Positions 54,001 to 64,000 of a DNA stretch of 64,000 nucleotides are shown in pieces. Source of the stretch: Apostichopus japonicus (taxonomy: Eukaryota; Echinodermata; Holothuroidea; Aspidochirotida; Stichopodidae); contig NC_092573.1 of assembly GCF_037975245.1 (NCBI RefSeq), positions 16,358,265 through 16,422,264 of the forward strand, in the 5' to 3' direction. Below the pieces are notes generated by a model. It searched no databases. It had not been told where the DNA came from and saw only the letters and a program-made list of their open reading frames with translations. A program made the position numbers and the translations under genes. The stretch's first letter is position 1. Each line of letters opens with the position of its first letter.

Positions 54001-54259
54001 CATTTAATATACATCACCTTAATCTATGCTGTTGGAAATGGTAAAAAAAAAATTCTCAAACAATAGGAGAAAGCCATAACAGTGTACATCCCTATTTTCT
54101 CTATGATATATCAAATTGTATGAATACAGCACATGCAACAGCATATATATTCTGATTAGGGCTTTCCAATCATCCCCACCCCTCATTCCCACTCAACTAG
54201 TGAAATGACATCAAAACATTATTTATACATAATATCACATTATTAGGGCGTTATGGAGG
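51051..54259 (-). repeat. Two-monomer repeat in two copies, lag about 1604 bp
   Basis: The pairs 51051-52654 and 52655-54259 match. A diagnostic small deletion, AAAATACCAAATATTTG in place of AAAATCCTATGCTTTCAAATATTTG-type sequence, occurs at 51274 and 52877, lag 1603, and not elsewhere that I noticed. Confidence 0.85.
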
Positions 54260-57200
54260 TCTGACCCTGTATACGGTACCTGATTCCATAGTAACCCACA
54301 CCACTTGCCACATGCAATGATCTAGATAGAGTGATAGTGTACAAACTGTAATTTTCAGGACATATCAAACTTTACGTAGCAGGTAGAAAGCAAATAGACG
54401 ACCAATAGGGCAGCCAAGTCAATTGGACACCCCCCACCCCTCCCCGACCCTCCATCCCATTCAACAAGGATGAATACACATAAAATCCTATGCTTTCAAA
54501 TATTTGATCCTAATGATAGCTCTAACCTACATATAGCTGCTTTCCCAGTTTCCCCCTCCAGCAACCCCCCCCCCCCCCGTCCCTTTTGCCCAACATTATG
54601 GTTCCACATATGGGTGGAGCCTGTAAAAGTTGGACAAGATCATTTTCTACACTGATGCATTTGAGATTAAGCAGTTCATCAATTTGGAATGACATCAAAA
54701 CTTTGAAACGGTGAAAATAAGATGGTCAAAAATTAATATTAGACTGTTCATTAAATTCTCACACACACTGGGACCCTAATAGTTGAAAAAAAAAACCTTT
54801 GACATTACATTTAATATACATCACCTTAATCTATGCTGTTGGAAATGGTAAAAAAAATCTTTCTCAAACAATAGGAGAAAGCCATAACAGTGTACATCCC
54901 TATTTTCTCTATGATATATCAAATTGTATGAATACAGCACATGCAACAGCATATATATTCTGATTAGGGCTTTCCAATCATCCCCACCCCTCATTCCCAC
55001 TCAACTAGTGGAATGACATCAAAACATTATTTATACATAATATCACAATATTAGGGCGTTATGGAGGTCTGACCCTGTATAGGGTACCTAATTCCATAGT
55101 AACCCACACCACTTGACATATGCAATGATCTAGATAGAGTGATAGTGTACAAACTGTAATTTTCAGGACATATCAAACTTTACGTAGCAGGGAGAAAAGC
55201 AAATAGACGACCGATAGGGCAGCCAAGTCAATTGGACCCCCCCTCTCCCCTCCCCGACCCTCCATCCCATTCAACAAGGATGAATACACATAAAATCCTA
55301 TGCTTTCAAATATTTGATCCTAATGATAGCTCTAACCTACATATAGCAGCTTTCCCAGTTTCCCCCTTCAGCAATCCCCCCCCCCCCCTTTTGCCCAACA
55401 TTATGGTTCCACATATGGGTGGAGACTGTAAAAGTTGGACATGATCATTTTCTACTCTGATGTATTTGAGATTAAGCAGTTCATCAATTTGGAATGACAT
55501 CAAAACTTTGAAACGGTGAAAATAAGATGGTCAAAAACTAATATTAGACTGTTCATTAAATTCTCACACACATAATGGGGACCCTAATAGTAAGAAAAAA
55601 AAAACCTTTGACATTACATTTACTATACATCACCTTAATCTATGCTGTTGGAAATGGTAAAAAAAATCTTTCTCAAACAATAGGAGAAAGCAATAACAGT
55701 GTACATCCCTATTTTCTCTATAATATATCAAATTGTATGAATGTAGCACATGCAACAGCATATATTCTGATTAGGGCTTTCCAATCATCCCCACCCCTCA
55801 TTCCCACTCAACTAGTGGAATGACATCAAAACATTATTTATACATAATATCACAATATTAGGGCGTTATGGAGGTCTGACCCTGTATAGGGTACCAAATT
55901 CCATAGTAACCCACACCACTTGACATATGCAATGAGCTAGATAGAGTGATAGTGTACAAACTGTAATTTTCAGGACATATCAAACTTTACGTAGCAGGGA
56001 GAAAAGCAAATAGACGACCAAGAGGGCAGCCAAGTCAATTGGACTCCCCCTCCCCCTCCCCGACCCTCCATCCCATTCAACAAGGATGAATACACATAAA
56101 ATCCTATGCTTTCAAATATTTGATCCTAATGATAGCCCTAGAACATACATATAGCTGCTTTCCCAGTTTCCCCCTCCAGCAACACCCCCCCTTTTGCCCC
56201 ACATGATGGTTCCACATATGGGTGGAGCCTGTAAAAGTTGGACAAGGTTATTTTCTACACTGATGTATTTGAGATTAAGCAGTTCACCAATTTGGAATGA
56301 CATCGAAACTTTGAAAAGGTGGAAATAAGATGGTCAAAAATTAATATTAAGCTGTTCATTAAATTCTCACACACATTATGGGGACCCTAATAGTTGAGAA
56401 AAAAAAAACATTCTACTTTACATTTAATATACATCACCTTAATCTATGCTGTTGGAAATGGTGAAAAAATCTTTCTCAAACAATAGGAGAAAGCCATAAC
56501 AGTGTACATCCCTATTTTCTCTATAATATATCAAATTGTATGAATACAGCACATGCAACAGCATATATATTCTGATTAGGGCTTTCCAATCATCCCCACC
56601 CCTCATTCCCACTCAACTAGTGGAATGACATCAAAACATTATTTATACATAATATCACATTATTAGGGCGTTATGGAGGTCTGACCCTGTATACGGTACC
56701 TGATTCCATAGTAACCCACACCACTTGCCACATGCAATGATCTAGATAGAGTGATAGTGTACAAACTGTAATTTTCAGGACATATCAAACTTTACGTAGC
56801 AGGGAGAAAAGCAAATAGACGACCGATAGGGCAGCCAAGTCAATTGGACCCCCCCTCTCCCCTCCCCGACCCTCCATCCCATTCAACAAGGATGAATACA
56901 CATAAAATCCTATGCTTTCAAATATTTGATCCTAATGATAGCTCTAACCTACATATAGCTGCTTTCCCAGTTTCCCCCTCCAGCAACCCCCCCCCCCCTC
57001 CCTTTTGCCCAACATTATGGTTCCACATATGGGTGGAGCCTGTAAAAGTTGGACAAGATCATTTTCTACACTGATGCATTTGAGATTAAGCAGTTCATCA
57101 ATTTGGAATGACATCAAAACTTTGAAACGGTGGAAATAAGATGTTCAAAAATTAATATTAGACTGTTCATTCAATTCTCACACACATTATGGGGACCCTA

Positions 57201-60030
57201 ATAGTTGGAAAAAAACCCTTCTACTTTACATTTAATATACATCACCTTAATCTATGCTGTTGGAAATGGTAAAAAAAAAATTCTCAAACAATAGGAGAAA
57301 GCCATAACAGTGTACATCCCTATTTTCTCTATGATATATCAAATTGTATGAATACAGCACATGCAACAGCATATATATTCTGATTAGGGCTTTCCAATCA
57401 TCCCCACCCCTCATTCCCACTCAACTAGTGAAATGACATCAAAACATTATTTATACATAATATCACATTATTAGGGCGTTATGGAGGTCTGACCCTGTAT
57501 ACGGTACCTGATTCCATAGTAACCCACACCACTTGCCACATGCAATGATCTAGATAGAGTGATAGTGTACAAACTGTAATTTTCAGGACATATCAAACTT
57601 TACGTAGCAGGTAGAAAGCAAATAGACGACCAATAGGGCAGCCAAGTCAATTGGACACCCCCCACCCCTCCCCGACCCTCCATCCCATTCAACAAGGATG
57701 AATACACATAAAATCCTATGCTTTCAAATATTTGATCCTAATGATAGCTCTAACCTACATATAGCTGCTTTCCCAGTTTCCCCCTCCAGCAACCCCCCCC
57801 CCCCCCCCGTCCCTTTTGCCCAACATTATGGTTCCACATATGGGTGGAGCCTGTAAAAGTTGGACAAGATCATTTTCTACACTGATGCATTTGAGATTAA
57901 GCAGTTCATCAATTTGGAATGACATCAAAACTTTGAAACGGTGAAAATAAGATGGTCAAAAATTAATATTAGACTGTTCATTAAATTCTCACACACACTG
58001 GGACCCTAATAGTTGAAAAAAAAAACCTTTGACATTACATTTAATATACATCACCTTAATCTATGCTGTTGGAAATGGTAAAAAAAATCTTTCTCAAACA
58101 ATAGGAGAAAGCCATAACAGTGTACATCCCTATTTTCTCTATGATATATCAAATTGTATGAATACAGCACATGCAACAGCATATATATTCTGATTAGGGC
58201 TTTCCAATCATCCCCACCCCTCATTCCCACTCAACTAGTGGAATGACATCAAAACATTATTTATACATAATATCACAATATTAGGGCGTTATGGAGGTCT
58301 GACCCTGTATAGGGTACCTAATTCCATAGTAACCCACACCACTTGACATATGCAATGATCTAGATAGAGTGATAGTGTACAAACTGTAATTTTCAGGACA
58401 TATCAAACTTTACGTAGCAGGGAGAAAAGCAAATAGACGACCGATAGGGCAGCCAAGTCAATTGGACCCCCCCTCTCCCCTCCCCGACCCTCCATCCCAT
58501 TCAACAAGGATGAATACACATAAAATCCTATGCTTTCAAATATTTGATCCTAATGATAGCTCTAACCTACATATAGCAGCTTTCCCAGTTTCCCCCTTCA
58601 GCAATCCCCCCCCCCCCCCCTTTTGCCCAACATTATGGTTCCACATATGGGTGGAGACTGTAAAAGTTGGACATGATCATTTTCTACTCTGATGTATTTG
58701 AGATTAAGCAGTTCATCAATTTGGAATGACATCAAAACTTTGAAACGGTGAAAATAAGATGGTCAAAAACTAATATTAGACTGTTCATTAAATTCTCACA
58801 CACATAATGGGGACCCTAATAGTAAGAAAAAAAAAACCTTTGACATTACATTTACTATACATCACCTTAATCTATGCTGTTGGAAATGGTAAAAAAAATC
58901 TTTCTCAAACAATAGGAGAAAGCAATAACAGTGTACATCCCTATTTTCTCTATAATATATCAAATTGTATGAATGTAGCACATGCAACAGCATATATTCT
59001 GATTAGGGCTTTCCAATCATCCCCACCCCTCATTCCCACTCAACTAGTGGAATGACATCAAAACATTATTTATACATAATATCACAATATTAGGGCGTTA
59101 TGGAGGTCTGACCCTGTATAGGGTACCAAATTCCATAGTAACCCACACCACTTGACATATGCAATGAGCTAGATAGAGTGATAGTGTACAAACTGTAATT
59201 TTCAGGACATATCAAACTTTACGTAGCAGGGAGAAAAGCAAATAGACGACCAAGAGGGCAGCCAAGTCAATTGGACTCCCCCTCCCCCTCCCCGACCCTC
59301 CATCCCATTCAACAAGGATGAATACACATAAAATCCTATGCTTTCAAATATTTGATCCTAATGATAGCCCTAGAACATACATATAGCTGCTTTCCCAGTT
59401 TCCCCCTCCAGCAACACCCCCCCTTTTGCCCCACATGATGGTTCCACATATGGGTGGAGCCTGTAAAAGTTGGACAAGGTTATTTTCTACACTGATGTAT
59501 TTGAGATTAAGCAGTTCACCAATTTGGAATGACATCGAAACTTTGAAAAGGTGGAAATAAGATGGTCAAAAATTAATATTAAGCTGTTCATTAAATTCTC
59601 ACACACATTATGGGGACCCTAATAGTTGAGAAAAAAAAAACATTCTACTTTACATTTAATATACATCACCTTAATCTATGCTGTTGGAAATGGTGAAAAA
59701 ATCTTTCTCAAACAATAGGAGAAAGCCATAACAGTGTACATCCCTATTTTCTCTATAATATATCAAATTGTATGAATACAGCACATGCAACAGCATATAT
59801 ATTCTGATTAGGGCTTTCCAATCATCCCCACCCCTCATTCCCACTCAACTAGTGGAATGACATCAAAACATTATTTATACATAATATCACATTATTAGGG
59901 CGTTATGGAGGTCTGACCCTGTATACGGTACCTGATTCCATAGTAACCCACACCACTTGCCACATGCAATGATCTAGATAGAGTGATAGTGTACAAACTG
60001 TAATTTTCAGGACATATCAAACTTTACGTA
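53640..60030 (-). repeat. Four-monomer tandem duplication, lag about 3.23 kb
   Basis: Diagnostic variants recur at constant lag: AAGATGTTCAAAAATT (53910 and 57138, lag 3228), GGTACCAAATTCC (about 55890 and 59122, lag 3232), GGACTCCCCCTCCCC (56041 and 59273, lag 3232) and GGAGACTGTAAAAG with GACATGATC (about 55421 and 58651). The two copies meet near 56860. The copies differ mainly in C-run length, so this is probably one of the most recent events in the window. Confidence 0.88.
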
Positions 60031-63000
60031 GCAGGGAGAATAGCAAATAGACGACCAATAGGGCAGCCAAGTCAATTGGACAGCCCCCACCCCTCCCCGA
60101 CCCTCCATCCCATTCAACAAGGATGAATACACATAAAATCCTATGCTTTCAAATATTTGATCCTAATGATAGCCCTAGAACCTACATATAGCTGCTTTCC
60201 CAGTTTCCCCCTCCAGCAACACCCCCCCCCCCTTTTGCCCCACATGATGGTTCCACATATGGGTGGAGCCTGTAAAAGTTGGACAAGGTTATTTTCTACA
60301 CTGATGTATTTGAGATTAAGCAGTTCATCAATTTGGAATGACATCAAAACTTTGAAACGGTGAAAATAAGATGGTCAAAAACTAATATTAGACTGTTCAT
60401 TAAATTCTCACACACATAATGGGGACCCTAATAGTAAGAAAAAAAAAACCTTTGACATTACATTTACTATACATCACCTTAATCTATGCTGTTGGAAATG
60501 GTAAAAAAAATCTTTCTCAAACAATAGGAGAAAGCAATAACAGTGTACATCCCTATTTTCTCTATAATATATCAAATTGTATGAATACAGCACATGCAAC
60601 AGCATATATTCTGATTAGGGCTTTCCAATCATCCCCACCCCTCATTACCACTCAACTAGTGGAATGACATCAAAACATTATTTATACATAATATCACAAT
60701 ATTAGGGCGTTATGGAGGTCTGACCCTGTATAGGGTACCAAATTCCATAGTAACCCACACCACTTGACATATGCAATGAGCTAGATAGAGTGATAGTGTA
60801 CAAACTGTAATTTTCAGGACATATCAAACTTTACGTAGCAGGGAGAAAAGCAAATAGACGACCAAGAGGGCAGCCAAGTCAATTGGACCCCCCCCTCCCC
60901 CTCGCCGACCCTCCATCCCATTCAACAAGGATGAATACACATAAAATCCTATGCTTTCAAATATTTGATCCTAATGATAGCCCTTGAACCTACATATAGC
61001 TGCTTTCCCAGTTTCCCCCTCCAGCAACACCCCCCCTTTTGCCCCACATGATGGTTCCACATATGGGTGGAGCCTGTAAAAGTTGGACAAGGTTATTTTC
61101 TACACTGATGTATTTGAGATTAAGCAGTTCACCAATTTGGAATGACATCGAAACTTTGAAAAGGTGGAAATAAGATGGTCAAAAATTAATATTAGGCTGT
61201 TCATTAAATTCTCACACACATTATGGGGACCCTAATAGTTGAGAAAAAAAAAACCTTCTACTTTACATTTAATATACATCACCTTAATCTATGCTGTTGG
61301 AAATGGTGAAAAAAAAAATTCTCAAACAATAGGAGAAAGCCATAACAGTGTACATCCCTATTTTCTCTCTAATATATCAAATTGTATGAATACAGCACAT
61401 GCAACAGCATATATATTCTGATTAGGGCTTTCCAATCATCCCCACCCCTCATTCCCACTCAACTAGTGGAATGACATCAAAACATTATTTATACATAATA
61501 TCACATTATTAGGGCGTTATGGAGGTCTGACCCTGTATACGGTACCTGATTCCATAGTAACCCACACCACTTGCCACATGCAATGATCTAGATAGAGTGA
61601 TAGTGTACAAACTGTAATTTTCAGGACATATCAAACTTTACGTAGCAGGGAGAATAGCAAATAGACGACCAATAGGGCAGCCAAGTCAATTGGACAGCCC
61701 CCACCCCTCCCCGACCCTCCATCCCATTCAACAAGGATGAATACACATAAAATCCTATGCTTTCAAATATTTGATCCTAATGATAGCCCTAGAACCTACA
61801 TATAGCTGCTTTCCCAGTTTCCCCCTCCAGCAACACCCCCCCCCTTTTGCCCCACATGATGGTTCCACATATGGGTGGAGCCTGTAAAAGTTGGACAAGG
61901 TTATTTTCTACACTGATGTATTTGAGATTAAGCAGTTCATCAATTTGGAATGACAACAAAACTTTGAAAAGGTGGAAATAAGATGGTCAAAAATTAATAT
62001 TAGACTGTTCATTAAATTTTCACACACATTGGGACCCTAATAGTAAAAAAAAAACCCTTTGACATTACATTTAATATACATCACCTTAATCTATGCTGTT
62101 GGAAATGGTAAAAAAATCTTTCTCAAACAATTGGAGAAAGCCATATCAGTGTACATCCCTATTTTCTCTATAATATATCAAATTGTATGAATGTAGCACA
62201 TGCAACAGCATATATTCTGATTAGGGATTTCCAATCATCCCCACCCCTCATTCCCACTCAACTAGTGGAATGACATCAAAACATTATTTATACATAATAT
62301 CACAATATTAGGGCGTTATGGAGGTCTGACCCTGTATAGGGTACCTAATTCCATAGTAACCCACACCACTTGACATATGCAATGAGCTAGATAGAGTGAT
62401 AGTGTACAAACTGTAATTTTCAAGACATATCAAACTTTACGTAGCAGGTAGAAAAGCAAATAGACGACCAAGAGGGCACGCAAGTCACTTGGGCCCGCCC
62501 CCCCACCCCTCCCCGACCCTCCATCCCATTCAACAAGGATGAATACACATAAAATGCTTTCAAATATTTGATCCTAATGATAGCTCTAACCTACATATAG
62601 CTGCTTTCCCAGTTTCCCCCTCTAGCAACCCCCCCCCCCCCTTTTGCCCCACATGATGGTTCCACATATGGGTGGAGCCTGTAAAAGTTGGACAAGGTAA
62701 TTTTCTACACTGTTGTATTTGAGATTAAGCAGTTCACCAATTTGGAATGACATCAAAACTTTGAAACGGTGAAAATAAGATGGTCAAAAATTAATATTAG
62801 ACTGTTCATTAAATTCTCACACACATTGGGACCCTAATAGTGAAAAAAAACCTTTGACATTACATTTAATATACATCACCTTAATCTATGCTGTTGGAAA
62901 TGGTAAAAAAAATCTTTCTCAAACAATAGGAGAAAGCCATAACAGTGTACATCCCTATTTTCTCTCTAATATATCAAATTGTATGAATACAGCACATGCA

Positions 63001-63922
63001 ACAGCATATATATTCTGATTAGGGCTTTCCAATCATCCCCACCCCTCATTCCCACTCAACTAGTGGAATGACATCAAAACATTATTTATACATAATATCA
63101 CATTATTAGGGCGTTATGGAGGTCTGACCCTGTATACGGTACCTGATTCCATAGTAACCCACACCACTTGCCACATGCAATGATCTAGATAGAGTGATAG
63201 TGTACAAACTGTAATTTTCAGGACATATCAAACTTTACGTAGCAGGGAGAATAGCAAATAGACGACCAATAGGGCAGCCAAGTCAATTGGACAGCCCACA
63301 CCCCTCCCCGACCCTCCATCCCATTCAACAAGGATGAATACACATAAAATCCTATGCTTTCAAATATTTGATCCTAATGATAGCCCTAGAACCTACATAT
63401 AGCTGCTTTCCCAGTTTCCCCCTCCAGCAACACCCCCCCCCTTTTGCCCCACATGATGGTTCCACATATGGGTGGAGCCTGTAAAAGTTGGACAAGGTTA
63501 TTTTCTACACTGATGTATTTGAGATTAAGCAGTTCATCAATTTGGAATGACAACAAAACTTTGAAAAGGTGGAAATAAGATGGTCAAAAATTAATATTAG
63601 ACTGTTCATTAAATTTTCACACACATTGGGACCCTAATAGTAAAAAAAAAAACCTTTGACATTACATTTAATATACATCACCTTAATCTATGCTGTTGGA
63701 AATGGTAAAAAAAATCTTTCTCAAACAATTGGAGAAAGCCATATCAGTGTACATCCCTATTTTCTCTATAATATATCAAATTGTATGAATGTAGCACATG
63801 TAACAGCATATATTCTGATTAGGGATTTCCAATCATCCCCACCCCTCATTCCCACTCAACTAGTGGAATGACATCAAAACATTATTTATACATAATATCA
63901 CAATGTAAGGGCGTTATGGAGG
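59912..63922 (-). repeat. Two-monomer periodicity at the right end, about 1.6 kb
   Basis: The variant GGGAGAATAGCAAATAG with TTGGACAGCCC occurs at about 60032, 61647 and 63245, every second monomer (lags of about 1614 and 1599). Intervening monomers are of B type. Confidence 0.8.
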
Positions 63923-64000
63923 TCTGACCCTGTATACGGTACCTGATTCCATAGTAACCCACACCACTTGCCACATGCAATGAGCTAGATAGTGTGATAG

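Larger units (their letters stand above)
19383..64000 (-). repeat. Right satellite array, monomers of about 805 bp, inverse to the left array
   Basis: Monomers are anchored on TCTGACCCTGTAT at 19529, 20339, 21143, 21950, 22752, 23555, 24362, 25171, 25985, 26790, 27598, 28401, 29199, 30002, 30802, 31602, 32406, 33579, 34376, 35180, 35986, 36799, 37611, 38954, 39757, 40571, 41372, 42185, 42997, 43796, 44608, 45408, 46215, 47024, 47824, 48629, 49438, 50243, 51051, 51848, 52655, 53453, 54260, 55068, 55875, 56680, 57488, 58298, 59107, 59912, 60719, 61526, 62325, 63123 and 63923. Spacings are 797-814 except at an insertion (32406) and a deletion (37611). Each monomer has a compound C-rich tract, a C-homopolymer of variable length, an A-run of variable length, the palindrome TCAAATATTTGA and usually GGTACC. 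It is the reverse complement of the left family. No short 465-bp monomers occur. Short frames recur but are broken by tract-length changes. Confidence 0.97.

Noticed and set aside
19383-64000. Recurring 60-82-codon frames in the right array, for example those beginning MTLHLIYITLIYAVGNG and MNTHKILCFQIFDPND, and mirror frames on the other strand
   Set aside because: They recur only because the monomer recurs. Frames on both strands overlap, ends are set by C-run and A-run lengths, differences between copies look nonsynonymous and frame-shifting, and there is no start context or domain. A codon-based test of synonymous against nonsynonymous change over all copies would settle it.
1-64000. CRISPR array or bacterial/phage system
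   Set aside because: Repeat units are about 465-809 bp without short direct repeats and unique spacers, and there is no cas-like or any bacterial-type gene, ribosome binding site or operon.
1-64000. Centromere identity with CENP-B-like box, rDNA or telomeric repeats
   Set aside because: I saw no CENP-B box pattern, no rRNA-like sequence and no telomere repeat run. Centromere function cannot be judged from sequence alone.

Overview
This is a gene-free stretch of eukaryotic, probably metazoan, genomic DNA dominated by one satellite family. I found no rRNA, tRNA, CRISPR array, bacterial-type gene or credible protein-coding gene. The non-satellite parts are remnants of cut-and-paste DNA transposons (hAT-like, Kolobok or piggyBac-like, foldback). 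Ends such as CAGGGGCGTATCCAGG and CAGTGGCGTAGGAA remind me of repeats common in marine invertebrates, so an invertebrate source is a tentative guess from memory only.

Layout. (1) Positions 1-11708: left satellite array, read with the G-rich strand on top. It mixes long (about 760-810 bp) and short (about 465 bp) monomers in a five-monomer higher-order repeat (HOR) of about 3.25 kb, present in two consecutive copies (2507-5755, 5756-9012). A 1254-bp element flanked by TTAA lies in one short monomer (1055-2308). (2) Positions 11709-19382: a 7.67-kb spacer. It holds a degenerate 290-bp module near both edges in direct orientation, a hAT-like element (13401-14044) nested in the terminal repeat of another (13396-15410), a (TA)n tract, a polypyrimidine tract, an inverted-repeat-ended element (16718-17839) with a foldback built on 16-bp repeats, and a local tandem duplication (18085-19060). 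(3) Positions 19383-64000: right satellite array, the same family in the opposite orientation. It has 55 anchored monomers with a period of about 805 bp, local two- to four-monomer higher-order repeats, one 366-bp hAT-like insertion (32482-32847) and one internal deletion (about 38348). Both arrays run off the window ends.

No set of genes works together here. What can be read is the turnover of a satellite: unequal exchange, local duplication, long-range transfer of a monomer, hybrid monomers and dated transposon insertions. Two structural features stand out. The arrays form a very large inverted repeat around a 7.7-kb spacer, and most right-array monomers carry a G-quadruplex-type motif, so the G-rich strand switches at the spacer. 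The many short reading frames in the satellite are judged chance frames.
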